A stretch of 64,000 nt of DNA from Kocuria massiliensis (GTDB taxonomy: Bacteria; Actinomycetota; Actinomycetes; Actinomycetales; Micrococcaceae). A program made the translations under genes and the position numbers. Below, piece after piece: positions 24,964 through 34,877 of this stretch. The stretch covers positions 124,001-188,000 of the forward strand of contig NZ_LT835161.1 in assembly GCF_900169715.1 (NCBI RefSeq), given 5' to 3'. The notes beneath the pieces were generated by a model. It was not told the DNA's origin, searched no databases, and saw nothing but the letters and a program-made list of their open reading frames with translations. Every line of letters begins with the position of its first letter. Positions within the stretch are counted from its first letter, which is position 1.

Positions 24964-25941
24964 ATGAGAAAGTCGTGGAGTTCCATGGTGGCGGTGACTG
25001 TTCTGGCTTTGGGCCTGACGGCGTGCGGTTCCAGCGGCGGCAGTGGGGAGGGAGCGGAGGGCGCGTCCAGCAGTGCCGCATCGGGTTCCTCGAGTGGTTC
25101 GGCGTGCGGTTCGGGAAATATGGCCCCCGGATCGTCCAAAACCGTGCACCTTACATCGGGCGGGCGCGACCGTTCCTACGTGGTGACCGTTCCGAAGGAC
25201 TATTCGGCGGATACCCCCACGCCGGTCGTGATGGCATTCCACGGGCGGGGTCGGGATTCCGAGCAGATGAAGACCTTGACTGGATTCTCGGACAAGCCGG
25301 CCATCGCCGTGTATCCGCAGGGTCTCACGGGGAGCAAGGGGACCTCGTGGCAGGGCGCTAGCTACGCTTCGGATGCCGACGACGTGAAATTTACGGGAGA
25401 GGTACTGGACAAGGTGGAGTCCGACCTCTGCGTGGATACCGATCGGGTATATGCGGCGGGAATGTCGAACGGCGGCGGGTTCGCGAGCCTCTTGGCGTGC
25501 CGGATGTCGGATCGGATCGCGGCCTTCGCTTCCGTTTCGGGGGCGTATTACGGCGGAACTCGTGCCGGCTGCAACACCGCCGGAGCCGTCCCGATCATGG
25601 AATTTCACGGAACGGACGATCCCACCATGAAATACGACGGTGGTGACGGCAAGGGCGGTGAATATATTTCCGTTCCGGAGTACATCGACGAGTGGGTTGC
25701 GCGCAATCAGTGTTCCCATGAACCCGAAGTGGATCAGCCGGTGGACGGCGTCGAACATTACTCCTTTAAGAATGACTGCAAGAACGGTTCCGAGGTTCAG
25801 CAATACCGGATTGACGGCGGTGGCCACACGTGGCCCGGTGCTCCTGAAGGAATGGGAACTGGACGCGATACCCCCAACCTCCATGCCACGGATCTGATCT
25901 GGGAGTTTTTCCAGAATCATCGGCTTTCCCAGCATCACTAG
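24964..25941 (+). CDS. LpqC-like secreted lipoprotein esterase (PHB depolymerase/CE1 family)
   Basis: Surface-anchored alpha/beta-hydrolase of the polyhydroxybutyrate depolymerase/feruloyl esterase type. A signal peptide ends in lipobox L-T-A-C (Cys21), followed by a Gly/Ser-rich linker to about residue 57. The catalytic domain has VVMAFHGRGRDSEQM (oxyanion region), the nucleophile elbow G-M-S168-N-G-G, Asp218 or 219 in FHGTDDP, and His288 in GGGHTWPG. Total 325 residues. A GTG immediately upstream (24961) is an alternative start. The natural ester substrate is unknown. Mycobacterial LpqC is the named relative. Confidence 0.85.
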   Translation: MRKSWSSMVAVTVLALGLTACGSSGGSGEGAEGASSSAASGSSSGSACGSGNMAPGSSKTVHLTSGGRDRSYVVTVPKDYSADTPTPVVMAFHGRGRDSEQMKTLTGFSDKPAIAVYPQGLTGSKGTSWQGASYASDADDVKFTGEVLDKVESDLCVDTDRVYAAGMSNGGGFASLLACRMSDRIAAFASVSGAYYGGTRAGCNTAGAVPIMEFHGTDDPTMKYDGGDGKGGEYISVPEYIDEWVARNQCSHEPEVDQPVDGVEHYSFKNDCKNGSEVQQYRIDGGGHTWPGAPEGMGTGRDTPNLHATDLIWEFFQNHRLSQHH

Positions 25942-25976
25942 GAGGTCGTTCTCGACATGCGGTCTAGTGTTGAGTC

Positions 25977-26972
25977 ATGACGACTTCACCGGTTTACCGC
26001 ACAGTTGGCAATTCTGGGTTAGTGGTGTCCGGCGTGGGGCTGGGGTGCAATAACCTCGGCCGCGCCGGCACCCCAACCGAAACGCAAGAAGGCACAGACG
26101 CCGTGATTGAGGCGGCCGTGGACTCCGGGATCACGCTGTTTGACGTCGCCGACGTCTACGGCAAGACGCCCGGAACCTCGGAGCGAATGTTTGGGCAAGC
26201 TCTGAAGGCGTTGGGCCGTGACGCCGAGGATGTCGTTGTCGTGAGCAAATTCGGTATGGATATGCGTGGTGTCAACGGGACCGACCACGGTGCGCGGGGA
26301 GCACGACGTTATGTTCACCGTGCTTTGGACTCTTCGCTGTCCCGATTGGGCCGGGACCATATCGACCTGTACTTCTATCACACACCCGACGGGGTCACTC
26401 CGCCGGAGGAAACTCTTGCGGCCCTTGACGACGCGGTCCGTGCGGGAAAGGTGAGATACGTGGGCACGTCGAACCATGCGGGGTGGCAAATTGCCGACGC
26501 CGACCATCTGGCACGGGCGAACGGCGGCACCCGCTACGTCGCCGCGGAGAACCATTACAACCTGCTGGACCGTCGCGCGGAACTTGAGGTCCTTCCCGCC
26601 GCGGAGCGATTCGGTATCGGGTTGCTACCGTATTTCCCCTTGGCCAATGGGCTGCTGACCGGCAAATATCGCCACGGTCAGGCGCCTGACGGGTCGCGGT
26701 TATCCCACTCCAAGAAGAATCTTTTGGAATCCACGGACTGGGATCAGATCGAGAGATTTGTGTCCTTCGCGGAAGACCGCGAGCTGACTCCGATCCAGGT
26801 CGCGTTCTCCTGGCTAGCCTCGCGGCCACAGGTTACCTCAGTGATTGCGGGTGCCACCACGCCGGAGCAGGTGCGAAGCAACGCTGTGGCAGCTTCGTGG
26901 GTTCCGACCTCGGAGGACCTCGAGGAGCTCGACCAAATCTTCCCGCCTCCGGAGAAAATCGCTCTGTTCTAA
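25977..26972 (+). CDS. Aldo/keto reductase
   Basis: A 331-residue NADPH-dependent TIM-barrel oxidoreductase of the YajO/Tas-like AKR group. The catalytic tetrad can be read as Asp56 (FDVADVYG), Tyr61, Lys91 (VVSKFGMD) and His135 (YFYHTPDG). GKVRYVGTSNHAGWQI and the C-terminal cofactor segment VIAGATTPEQVRSNAVA are typical. Substrate unknown. It ends at a strong bidirectional terminator that separates it from the convergent inositol-cluster isomerase. Confidence 0.9.
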   Translation: MTTSPVYRTVGNSGLVVSGVGLGCNNLGRAGTPTETQEGTDAVIEAAVDSGITLFDVADVYGKTPGTSERMFGQALKALGRDAEDVVVVSKFGMDMRGVNGTDHGARGARRYVHRALDSSLSRLGRDHIDLYFYHTPDGVTPPEETLAALDDAVRAGKVRYVGTSNHAGWQIADADHLARANGGTRYVAAENHYNLLDRRAELEVLPAAERFGIGLLPYFPLANGLLTGKYRHGQAPDGSRLSHSKKNLLESTDWDQIERFVSFAEDRELTPIQVAFSWLASRPQVTSVIAGATTPEQVRSNAVAASWVPTSEDLEELDQIFPPPEKIALF

Positions 26973-26978
26973 AACGAT

Positions 26979-27019
26979 GGCCGGCGCGACGGCACTCCGC
27001 AGGAGCTGCCGCGCCGGCC
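26979..27019. terminator. Strong bidirectional terminator
   Basis: Outer arms GGCCGGCGC and GCGCCGGCC pair perfectly. Inner arms GGCACTCC and GGAG-C-TGCC extend the stem to a 3-base loop. It lies seven bases after the aldo/keto reductase stop and 48 bases beyond the 3' end of the convergent isomerase gene. Confidence 0.85.
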
Positions 27020-27067
27020 ACCGGCATGCATCACGGGCGTGCGCACGTGAAGCCCTCGAGGCTGGGG

Positions 27068-28081
27068 CTACCGCACCCCGGCGCGCTGTGCCGCGTCGAA
27101 GAGGGTCGACGTGGCGAACTCCAGACCTTCGATGGGTCCCATCGAGGTGTCTTCGTGCTCAATGTTGACGCTGATTTCTTCACCGGTGATCTGCTCAACC
27201 TCCGCGAGGGCGCGCAAAAATTCGGCCCAGTAGGCGGCGTCGTGTCCCACGCCGACGGCGACGAAGTCCCATGCGGAATCCTTGGGCCACTCGTTGACAT
27301 ACTCGTCTCCGCCCATGTTGGTCCGCTGCTCTTCCTCACCCATGCGGCGGAAACGCTCGTCGAGAACACCGTAGATTTCGGCATGTTCACGGTTGATGCG
27401 CACGTCCTTGGCCGCAGCGTGGAAGACGAGCGGCCCCAACCATCGGACGCACGCCACGGGATCCATCTGCTGCCAGAACAAGTGAGAGGCGTCGAGTTCG
27501 ACTCCGATGTTCGTCGCCCCGATGCGATCCACGAGGCGCTTGGCCGTGGGCGGATTGAAGACGAGGTTTTGCGGGTGGAGTTCTAGAGCCACCTTGACAT
27601 CGTGCTCCCGGGCGAGTTCGTCAATCTCGGACCAGAAATCTGCGGCCTGGTCCCACTGCCACTCCAATGAATCGAGGGCGTGCGAACCCCATGTGTTGAC
27701 GTTCCAGGCGGGGTATTGGCCCTGGGGGTCCGAACCTGGGAGGCCGGACATCGTGACAACTCGCTTTTGCCCCAGTGCCGCAGCTGCTCGAACGGAGCGT
27801 CGAATATCGTCCGCATCATCGGGCCCGATAGCGGGGTCCGGGTTCAAGGGATTGCCGTTGCAGTTGAGGCCGAGAATCGAGAGTCCGCGGTCTTCGAAGC
27901 GTCGTCGGTAGGCGTCAGCCGCGGCGTCGCTGGCGAGGATGTCGTCCAGGGGCAAGTGAGTGGGAGGAAGGAAGCCACCGGAGTTGACTTCCAATCCGTC
28001 GAGTCCGAGGCGGGCCGTCTGCTCCAAAGCCTCGTCGAGGGGTAGGTGGTGCAGGATCGCGTTGTAAACGCCCAGCTTCAT
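27068..28081 (-). CDS. Sugar phosphate isomerase/epimerase (IolE/IolI-like TIM barrel)
   Basis: A 337-residue xylose-isomerase-like TIM barrel (AP endonuclease 2 superfamily). It starts MKLGVYNAILHHLPLDEALEQTARLGLDGLEVNSGGF. It shows the metal-ligand segments LNCNGNPLNP, VALELHPQNLVF (Glu and His), GVELDASHLFWQQ (Asp and His), FHAAAKDVRIN and the closing ISVNIEHED. It is divergent from iolC across a shared operator region, so it probably acts on an inositol-derived sugar. The exact reaction (inosose isomerase, keto-inositol or related) is not readable. The ATG is preceded by AAGGAA. Confidence 0.82.
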   Translation of the reverse strand: MKLGVYNAILHHLPLDEALEQTARLGLDGLEVNSGGFLPPTHLPLDDILASDAAADAYRRRFEDRGLSILGLNCNGNPLNPDPAIGPDDADDIRRSVRAAAALGQKRVVTMSGLPGSDPQGQYPAWNVNTWGSHALDSLEWQWDQAADFWSEIDELAREHDVKVALELHPQNLVFNPPTAKRLVDRIGATNIGVELDASHLFWQQMDPVACVRWLGPLVFHAAAKDVRINREHAEIYGVLDERFRRMGEEEQRTNMGGDEYVNEWPKDSAWDFVAVGVGHDAAYWAEFLRALAEVEQITGEEISVNIEHEDTSMGPIEGLEFATSTLFDAAQRAGVR

Positions 28082-28170
28082 GGCACATTCCTTATCTTCT
28101 CGTGGACGGGACAGGGTCCGGCGGATGCTTCACAGTTGCCCCGGTCACATCAGGCTACCGAGATTTTCGT

Positions 28171-28204
28171 ACTTTGTCTGTACAAAACATTGACAGGACA
28201 AAGT
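28171..28204. promoter_or_regulatory. Inositol-cluster divergent operator and promoter
   Basis: Inverted arms ACTTTGTC (28171-28178) and GACAAAGT (28197-28204). With one bulged base the pairing extends to 11 of 12 positions. The right half, TGACAGGACA (28191-28200; TGTCCTGTCA on the other strand), is one mismatch from the word found before other sugar-oxidoreductase genes in this window. It overlaps a TTGACA hexamer (28190-28195) facing iolC. Likely binding site of an IolR-type repressor that is not encoded here. Confidence 0.6.
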
Positions 28205-28328
28205 GGTGTGGTGCACTCTGGAAGGGTCAGACGGTAGCAATCGACGACGATGCCCCTCGCCTCATCACATGTGGGGAAGCACGCAGCGATGAAACCGACC
28301 ACGAGTCGCGGGAAGGACCGGCCAGTTC

Positions 28329-29303
28329 ATGAGTTATGACTTGCTCACCATGGGAAGAATCAGCGTGGACATTTACCCCAATGACATCGGGGTTGGCCTG
28401 GGGGATGTGACGTCCTTTGGCAAGTATTTGGGAGGGTCGCCGTCCAATGTGGCGGTAGCGGCCGCCAAGCACGGGCGCAATACTGCGGTCATCACCCGCA
28501 CCGGCGACGACCCGTTTGGCGAGTATCTCCACCGTGAACTGAAGCGATACGGCGTCGACGACGCCCACGTCAGCCCCGTGGCTGGTCTACAGACCCCCGC
28601 GACCTTCTGCGCGATCATGCCACCCGAGGATTTCCCGCTCTATTTCTACGGTCGCTTCCCGTCGGCGCCGGATCTGAAAATCCAGCCCGACGAGGTTGAC
28701 CTCCACGCGGTCCAAGAGGCCACCGTTTTCTGGTCCACGGTGACCGGGCTGTGCCAAGACCCCAGCCGTACCGCCCAGCTGAAGGCCCACGAGGCCCGCC
28801 CACGGGAAGCGCTGAAGGAGGGGCAACACACCATCTTGGACCTCGATTACCGCCCCATGTTTTGGGACTCCATCGAGGACGCGACAGTGCAGGTCAAGGA
28901 GAACCTCAAGCACGCGACCATTGCGATTGGTAACCGCGAAGAATGCGCCGTGGCGGTCGGGGACGGCTCGCCCGAAGAGCAGGCCGACCGTCTCTTGCAG
29001 GCAGGGGTCAAGATCGCCGTCGTCAAGATGGGATCGCAGGGCGTCATGGCCAAGACGGCCGAGGAAACCGTGATTTCGGAGCCGGTCACCGTGGAGACGG
29101 TCAATGGCCTCGGCGCCGGGGACTCCTTCGGGGGTGCCTTCTGCCACGGAATTCTCTCCGGCTGGTCGCTTCAGCACGTTCTGGACTTTGCCAACGCCGC
29201 CGGAGCGATCGTCGCATCGCGCATCGCCTGTTCGGAAGATATGCCGACCACGGGCGAGGTTCTCAACCTGCTTAACGAACGAGGAAGAGGGTTTGACGCA
29301 TGA
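28329..29303 (+). CDS. iolC: 5-dehydro-2-deoxygluconokinase
   Basis: Phosphorylates 5-dehydro-2-deoxy-D-gluconate at C6 with ATP, late in myo-inositol breakdown. The 324-residue PfkB/ribokinase-fold protein begins YDLLTMGRISVDIYPNDIGVGL, a typical IolC opening. It has GGSPSNVAVAAAKHGRNTAVITRTGDDPFG (the first PfkB signature), LDLDYRPMFW, and the anion hole with catalytic Asp in NGLGAGDSFGGAF (GAGD at 262-265). It overlaps the downstream aldolase by ATGA and heads the inositol operon. Confidence 0.92.
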   Translation: MSYDLLTMGRISVDIYPNDIGVGLGDVTSFGKYLGGSPSNVAVAAAKHGRNTAVITRTGDDPFGEYLHRELKRYGVDDAHVSPVAGLQTPATFCAIMPPEDFPLYFYGRFPSAPDLKIQPDEVDLHAVQEATVFWSTVTGLCQDPSRTAQLKAHEARPREALKEGQHTILDLDYRPMFWDSIEDATVQVKENLKHATIAIGNREECAVAVGDGSPEEQADRLLQAGVKIAVVKMGSQGVMAKTAEETVISEPVTVETVNGLGAGDSFGGAFCHGILSGWSLQHVLDFANAAGAIVASRIACSEDMPTTGEVLNLLNERGRGFDA

Positions 29304-30250
29304 GCGAGCAGCGGAATCAGGCCAGCGGCCTTCCCACGTTCGACGCTCCGGAGATCGGGTCCACGGATCCCCGGCGATACGAACAACTCACGCAGATTCG
29401 TTTGGAGGACCCGGGGGTGGTCCAACGAGCCGCCGATGCCCGAACTCGCCATCCAGGGATCAAGTACGGCGAACAGAACTTCATCGTCGCCGCGGATCAC
29501 CCAGCTCGCGGGGCCCTCAAGGTGCGCAGCGATGGTCGTGCCATGGCGGATCGCCGGGGCCTGCTGGACCGGCTGCGTATTGCGCTTCAAAATCCCGCCG
29601 TCGACGGCATCTTGGCGTCCCCGGACGTTTTGGATGATCTCCTTCTCTTGGGGGCGCTCGAAGGCAAACTCGTTTTCGGTTCCTTGAATCGCGGGGGACT
29701 GTCCGGCCTGGTCAACGAGATCGACGATCGTTTCACCGCCCATACTGCCGAGGCTCTCCAGAAAATCGGCGCCGACGGCGGAAAAATGCTCACGCGTATT
29801 CATTACGGAGACCCGCACACCACCTCGGTCCTCGAATCCACCGCCCACGCGGTCGATGAACTGGCCGCTCGCGGCCTTTACGCGATGGTCGAACCCTTCA
29901 TCTCTGCCACGCGCAACGGCGCGATCTTCAACGATCTCAGCACCGACGCCGTCGTGAAGTCCGTGGGAATCGCCTCCTCTCTGGGATCGACGAGTGCCTA
30001 TACATGGATGAAATTGCCGGTGGTGCCGGACATGGAGCGCGTCGTCGCGGCGAGCACCCTTCCGACCGTGTTGTTGGGTGGGGATCCCACGGCTGCCCCT
30101 GACGAAATCTTTGCCACTTGGCGAGATGCCCTGGCCCTGCCGGGAGTCCAGGGGCTGACCGTTGGACGCACCTTGCTGTACCCGGAAGACGACGACGTTG
30201 CCGGAGCCGTAGCGACTGCAGCCTCCCTGCTGCGCAGCAGCCGCAACTAA
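29300..30250 (+). CDS. Cgl0158-type aldolase, probable IolJ equivalent
   Basis: A 316-residue class I aldolase-like TIM barrel of the actinobacterial Cgl0158 group, often labelled deoxyribose-phosphate aldolase. Visible segments are KYGEQNFIVAADHPARGALKV, DGILASPDVLDDLLLLGAL, MVEPFISATRNG, KSVGIASSLGSTSAYTWMKLPVV (the Lys in the last strand fits a Schiff-base residue) and TVLLGGDPTAAP. Its ATGA coupling to iolC and the lack of any other aldolase in the cluster suggest it cleaves 2-deoxy-5-keto-gluconate 6-phosphate into dihydroxyacetone phosphate and malonate semialdehyde. This is an inference from position. Confidence 0.8.
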   Translation: MSEQRNQASGLPTFDAPEIGSTDPRRYEQLTQIRLEDPGVVQRAADARTRHPGIKYGEQNFIVAADHPARGALKVRSDGRAMADRRGLLDRLRIALQNPAVDGILASPDVLDDLLLLGALEGKLVFGSLNRGGLSGLVNEIDDRFTAHTAEALQKIGADGGKMLTRIHYGDPHTTSVLESTAHAVDELAARGLYAMVEPFISATRNGAIFNDLSTDAVVKSVGIASSLGSTSAYTWMKLPVVPDMERVVAASTLPTVLLGGDPTAAPDEIFATWRDALALPGVQGLTVGRTLLYPEDDDVAGAVATAASLLRSSRN

Positions 30251-30271
30251 CGAGGATTGAAAGAGGTTTAC

Positions 30272-32203
30272 ATGACTACCCAGACCATGACCGTGGGCCA
30301 GGCCCTCGTGAAGTTTCTGTCCCAGCAGTACACCGTCGACCGTGTGGGCTCGGAGACCTACCGCGAGCGGACGATCCCCGGAATGTTCGGAATCTTTGGT
30401 CACGGAAATGTTGCCGGCGTTGGCCAGGCTCTGCGCCAGTTCCAGGGCCAAGACCCCTCGCTCATGCCGTACTTCCAGGGGCGCAACGAGCAGGCCATGG
30501 TGCATCAGGCCACCGGCTATGCACGCCACGTACGTCGGCGGGCGACCTACGCGTCCACGACCTCCATCGGCCCGGGCTCGACGAACCTGGTGACCGGGGC
30601 GGCCTTAGCGACCACCAACCGGCTTCCAGTTCTCCTGTTCCCGTCTGACGTCTTCGCGACTCGAACCACCGACCCGGTGCTTCAGCAACTGGAGCGTCCC
30701 GACGCTGGGGATATAACGGTTAACGACACTCTGCGTCCCGTCTCTCGGTATTTCGACAGGGTGTGGCGACCGGAACAGCTGTACTCGTCCCTGCTGAATG
30801 CGATGCGGGTCCTCACGGATCCCGTGGAGACGGGTGCCGTGACGATCGCCCTGCCGCAGGATGTCCAGGCCGAACGCATCGATGTTCCGGAGGAGTTCTT
30901 CCAGGAAAGGGAATGGCGCATTCGGCGGCCCGCACCTGAGGAAGAAGACCTTCGGGCGGCGATGGACGCAATCCGTTCGGCGAAGAAGCCCGTCATCATT
31001 GCCGGCGGCGGCGTGCACTACGCCTTCGCGACCGATGAGCTGCAAAAGTTCGCTGAGGCCACCGGCATTCCGGTCGCGTATACGCAGGCTGCGGTCGGCG
31101 TTCTCGACTGGGACCACCCGTTATGCCTCGGTGCCGTCGGTTCCACGGGTTCAACCGCGTCCAACCAACTCGTTGCGGATGCGGACCTGATTATCGGAAT
31201 CGGGACGCGCTATGAGGACTTCACCACGGCCTCGCGCACCGCCTTCCAGAACCCCGATGTTTCGTTCGTCAATATCAACGTCGCGGCCTTCGACGCGTAC
31301 AAGCACGGCACCCAAATTCCTGTGGTCGCCGATGCACGTAAGACCCTCGTGGCGATGAATGAAGCCGTCTCGGGCATTCACGTTTCGGATGAGGTGAGCG
31401 AGAAGGTTGCCGCCGAGAAAAAGCGGTGGGACGGTATCGCGGATGCGGCCTTTGCCGAACGCTATCGCCCCGTGATGTCCCAGAACGAAATCATTGGGCG
31501 GGTTAACTCCGCGATGGACGACCGCGACGTCGTGATCTGCGCTGCCGGTTCGTTGCCAGGTGACCTTCACAAGCTGTGGCGGGTCAAGGACCCGTACGGC
31601 TACCACGTGGAATACGCGTACTCCTGCATGGGGTACGAGATTGCCGGCGGACTGGGCGTCAAGAGGGCGAGCTTGCATCAACAAGATGGCCGCGACGTCG
31701 TCGTGACCGTTGGCGACGGCTCCTACCTGATGATGCACACGGAGCTGGTGACGGCGGTGGCCGAGAGGATCAAGCTCATCGTGGTGCTGATTCAGAACCA
31801 CGGTTATGCATCGATCGGTGCACTCTCGGAATCCCTGGGGTCGCAACGTTTCGGTACGAAGTATCGGTACCACGACGAGGCGCAACAGTCCTTCGATTCC
31901 GGCGACACCCTGCCGATTGACCTGGCGACTAACGCCGAGTCCCTCGGTGTCCGGGTAATCCGGGTCGAGCCGGGCGAGTCCGTGGGGGAGGACCTCGAAG
32001 AAGCCATCCGTACCGCTAAGGCCGCGCCGGAAGATTCGGGCCCCATCCTGATCCACGTCGACTCGGACCCCCTCATCGACGCTCCGAGCTCGGAGTCGTG
32101 GTGGGACGTTCCCGTCGCGTCGGTCTCCGATCTGTCATCCACACAGGAGGCCTATGCCGTGTACGAAGACAAGAAATCCACACAAAAGCCTTTGCTCGGC
32201 TGA
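30272..32203 (+). CDS. iolD: 3D-(3,5/4)-trihydroxycyclohexane-1,2-dione acylhydrolase
   Basis: Thiamine-diphosphate enzyme that opens the inositol-derived ring to 5-deoxyglucuronate. The 643-residue three-domain ThDP fold shows the N-terminal glutamate in YFQGRNEQAMVHQA (Glu73), a central Rossmann domain (KKPVIIAGGGVHYAF), and the C-terminal ThDP/Mg site TVGDGSYLMMHTE...QNHGYASIGALSESLG. Start ATG 30272 is supported by AAAGAGG at 30260-30266. An upstream in-frame TTG (30257) lies within that ribosome site and is rejected. It follows the aldolase by 21 bases. Confidence 0.93.
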   Translation: MTTQTMTVGQALVKFLSQQYTVDRVGSETYRERTIPGMFGIFGHGNVAGVGQALRQFQGQDPSLMPYFQGRNEQAMVHQATGYARHVRRRATYASTTSIGPGSTNLVTGAALATTNRLPVLLFPSDVFATRTTDPVLQQLERPDAGDITVNDTLRPVSRYFDRVWRPEQLYSSLLNAMRVLTDPVETGAVTIALPQDVQAERIDVPEEFFQEREWRIRRPAPEEEDLRAAMDAIRSAKKPVIIAGGGVHYAFATDELQKFAEATGIPVAYTQAAVGVLDWDHPLCLGAVGSTGSTASNQLVADADLIIGIGTRYEDFTTASRTAFQNPDVSFVNINVAAFDAYKHGTQIPVVADARKTLVAMNEAVSGIHVSDEVSEKVAAEKKRWDGIADAAFAERYRPVMSQNEIIGRVNSAMDDRDVVICAAGSLPGDLHKLWRVKDPYGYHVEYAYSCMGYEIAGGLGVKRASLHQQDGRDVVVTVGDGSYLMMHTELVTAVAERIKLIVVLIQNHGYASIGALSESLGSQRFGTKYRYHDEAQQSFDSGDTLPIDLATNAESLGVRVIRVEPGESVGEDLEEAIRTAKAAPEDSGPILIHVDSDPLIDAPSSESWWDVPVASVSDLSSTQEAYAVYEDKKSTQKPLLG

Positions 32204-32268
32204 TTCCACACCGTGCATCCATCATCGGACGCGACAATTGCGTTCACTCAACGTGAGGAGAAGAAAAA

Positions 32269-33774
32269 GTGACCACGAGCATCCAGCACTTCATCAACGG
32301 ACAAGAGACACCAGGCTCCGGTGAACGCCGTCAAGAGGTTTTTAACCCCGCCACGGGCGATGTGACGGGCACCCTGCATTTGGGTGGCCAGGATGATCTG
32401 CAAGCGGCCGTCGCCGCAGCCAAAAAGGCCAGCGAATCCTGGGCGGACCTTTCCCTCGCCAAAAAGAGCGCCATCCTGTTCAAGTTCCGCGAGCTTGTCC
32501 ACGCCCACACGGACGATCTGGCGCGCATCATCACCGCGGAGCACGGCAAGGTTCTCTCCGACGCCGCCGGAGAGGTGGCTCGAGGCCTTGAGGTCATCGA
32601 ATTCGCATGTGGAATTTCCGAACATCTGAAGGGCGAGTACTCGGACCAGGTTTCCACCGGGTTTGACGTCTTTTCGTTCCGCCAGCCGCTGGGCGTCGTC
32701 GCCGGTATTACCCCGTTCAACTTCCCCGTCATGGTTCCGTTGTGGATGGCTCCGGTCGCAATCGCCACGGGCAACGCCTTCATTTTGAAGCCCTCCGAGC
32801 GGGATCCCTCCGCTTCATTGCTGTTGGCCAAGCTCTGGAAGGAAGCCGGTCTTCCCGATGGCGTCTTCAACGTGTTGCACGGTGACAAGGAAATGGTGGA
32901 TGGGTTGTTGACTCACCCGGATGTCGACGCCATCTCGTTCGTCGGTTCCACGCCCATCGCCAAGTACGTTTACGAGACCGGAACCCAGAACGGCAAGCGC
33001 GTTCAGGCTCTTGGCGGAGCCAAGAACCACGCCGTGATCATGCCGGACGCGGATATGACGCTGGCTGCGGAGCACCTCAACGCCGCCGCCTTTGGGTCGG
33101 CAGGTCAGCGGTGCATGGCCATTTCGGTGGCCGTGGCCGTCGGAGACGCCGCCGACGAAGTGGTCTCTCGCGTCAAGGAACTCGCCCAGGGCATCAAGGT
33201 CACCGAGGGCACCGATCCCCAGGCGGATATGGGGCCGGTCATTACATCGGCTGCCAAGGAGCGCATCACCAAAATTGTGGGCGAGGCTCAGGATGCGGGT
33301 GCAGCGTTGGTGCTCGATGGTCGCGACGTGATCGTCAAGGATCACGAGAAGGGCTTCTTTGTTGGCCCGACCATCATCGACAAGGTCAAGAAGGAGATGA
33401 GCGCCTACGAGGAGGAAATCTTCGGGCCTGTCCTCGTCGTCATCCGCGCTGAGTCGCTGGAAGAGGCCATCGAGATCATCAACGCCAACCCGTATGGCAA
33501 CGGCACTGCCGTATTCACGTCCAACGGTGCCGTGGCTCGGACCTTCCAGCGCAAGGTACGCGTCGGCATGATCGGTGTGAACGTTCCGCTGCCGGTGCCG
33601 GTGGCTTGGCACTCCTTCGGCGGTTGGAAGAACTCGCTGTTCGGCGACCTCCACATTTACGGACCGGATGGAGTGAAGTTCTACACCCGCGGCAAGGTCG
33701 TCACTCAGCGTTGGCCCGAGCCGAAGGCTGTCTCGGGAGCGTCCTTCAACTTCCCCTCCAGCTCGGACGACTAA
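32269..33774 (+). CDS. iolA: CoA-acylating methylmalonate/malonate-semialdehyde dehydrogenase
   Basis: Oxidises malonate semialdehyde (and methylmalonate semialdehyde) with NAD and CoA to acetyl-CoA (or propionyl-CoA) and CO2, the last step of inositol catabolism. The 501-residue ALDH-fold protein has Asn151 in [10 protein letters not shown] and nucleophile Cys282 in [11 protein letters not shown]. At the position of the general-base Glu of hydrolytic ALDHs it has [12 protein letters not shown], the pattern of the CoA-dependent MMSDH subgroup. GTG start with a GAGGAGAAG ribosome site just before it. A hairpin follows the gene. Confidence 0.93.
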   Translation: MTTSIQHFINGQETPGSGERRQEVFNPATGDVTGTLHLGGQDDLQAAVAAAKKASESWADLSLAKKSAILFKFRELVHAHTDDLARIITAEHGKVLSDAAGEVARGLEVIEFACGISEHLKGEYSDQVSTGFDVFSFRQPLGVVAGITPFNFPVMVPLWMAPVAIATGNAFILKPSERDPSASLLLAKLWKEAGLPDGVFNVLHGDKEMVDGLLTHPDVDAISFVGSTPIAKYVYETGTQNGKRVQALGGAKNHAVIMPDADMTLAAEHLNAAAFGSAGQRCMAISVAVAVGDAADEVVSRVKELAQGIKVTEGTDPQADMGPVITSAAKERITKIVGEAQDAGAALVLDGRDVIVKDHEKGFFVGPTIIDKVKKEMSAYEEEIFGPVLVVIRAESLEEAIEIINANPYGNGTAVFTSNGAVARTFQRKVRVGMIGVNVPLPVPVAWHSFGGWKNSLFGDLHIYGPDGVKFYTRGKVVTQRWPEPKAVSGASFNFPSSSDD

Positions 33775-33799
33775 CGAACCGGGGTCTTGTCCCGGGCCC

Positions 33800-33857
33800 G
33801 CGGCCGGTGACGGCCGCACCCAAAGCTCGGGCGCCGTCCACGTGATGACGCCCGAGC
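33800..33857 (+). terminator. Double hairpin after iolA, candidate partial terminator
   Basis: GCGGCCG-GTGA-CGGCCGC (33800-33817) has a GNRA-type tetraloop. It is followed by arms GCTCGGGCG (33825-33833) and CGCCCGAGC (33849-33857), with a T-rich tail after two bases (CCCAAATTTCTT). It may reduce transcription into iolE or stabilise the upstream message. Confidence 0.55.
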
Positions 33858-33905
33858 ATCCCAAATTTCTTCATAACTCTTTCAACGGCGAAAGCGAGTC
33901 CCACA

Positions 33906-34832
33906 ATGGCCGATACTACTCACGACTCAAACCTCATCATCGGCACTGCCCCGGATTCCTGGGGCGTGTGGTTTCCTGACGACGAACAGCAGACCCCTTG
34001 GCAGCGCTTCCTCGACGAAGTCGTGGAAGCCGGCTACCGCTGGATTGAGCTCGGGCCTTATGGATACCTCCCGACCGATCCGCAAACCTTGGCCAAAGAG
34101 CTGAAGGACCGGGACTTGCAGATCAGTGCCGGCACGGTTTTCACGGCGTTCCACCGAGGGGCCGACCAATGGGACGAGGCTTGGGAACCCGCTCGTCGTG
34201 TCGCTGAATTGACCGCTGAAATGGGTGGAAAGCACGTCGTCGTCATCCCGGCGCTGTGGCGTGACGATAAGACAGGCAAGGCCCTCGAAGACCGTACCCT
34301 CACCGACGAACAGTGGGAGTCTCTCGCGACGGGTCACAACAAGCTGGGTGAGCGTCTCCAGAGCGAATTTGGCCTGTTCCAGCAATTCCACTCGCATGCC
34401 GATTCCCACGTCGAAACGATGGAACAGATCGAGAAGTTCTTGGCCCGCACCGACCCCAAGCTCGTGACGCTGTGCCTCGACACGGGACACGCTGAGTACG
34501 GCGGTGCGTCGTCGGTTGAACTCATCGAGAAGTACCCCGAACGCATCGGATACCTGCATCTGAAGCAGGTGCATCCGGATATCTTGGCGCGTGTTCGAGC
34601 CGAAGACATGACCTTCAAGGACGCCACGGCGAGCGGTGTCATGTGTGAGCCGCCCCAGGGCTTGCCCGACCTTCGAGCGGTCATCGAAGCCGCCGAGGCA
34701 CTGGGCCGTCCCTTCTTCGGCATCGTGGAACAAGACATGTACCCGCTCCAGGACTTCGATGTTCCGTTGCCGATTGCGACCCGCACCTGCAAATACCTGT
34801 TGGGCTGCGGTTCGCGCACCACGGTCGCCTAA
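33906..34832 (+). CDS. iolE: Myo-inosose-2 dehydratase
   Basis: Dehydrates 2-keto-myo-inositol to 3D-(3,5/4)-trihydroxycyclohexane-1,2-dione, the substrate of IolD. The 308-residue xylose-isomerase-like TIM barrel begins IIGTAPDSWGVWFPDDEQQTPWQRFLDEVVEAGYRWIELGPYGYLP, the IolE hallmark. Metal-ligand segments are FQQFHSHADSHVET, LCLDTGHAEYGG, YLHLKQVHPDI and GIVEQDMYP near the C-terminus. It lies 45 bases before iolG, completing the first two pathway steps as a pair. Confidence 0.9.
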   Translation: MADTTHDSNLIIGTAPDSWGVWFPDDEQQTPWQRFLDEVVEAGYRWIELGPYGYLPTDPQTLAKELKDRDLQISAGTVFTAFHRGADQWDEAWEPARRVAELTAEMGGKHVVVIPALWRDDKTGKALEDRTLTDEQWESLATGHNKLGERLQSEFGLFQQFHSHADSHVETMEQIEKFLARTDPKLVTLCLDTGHAEYGGASSVELIEKYPERIGYLHLKQVHPDILARVRAEDMTFKDATASGVMCEPPQGLPDLRAVIEAAEALGRPFFGIVEQDMYPLQDFDVPLPIATRTCKYLLGCGSRTTVA

Positions 34833-34877
34833 CCTCCACTTACTGTCACGACTGCAGCGCTGAAAGGAAGCCTGACC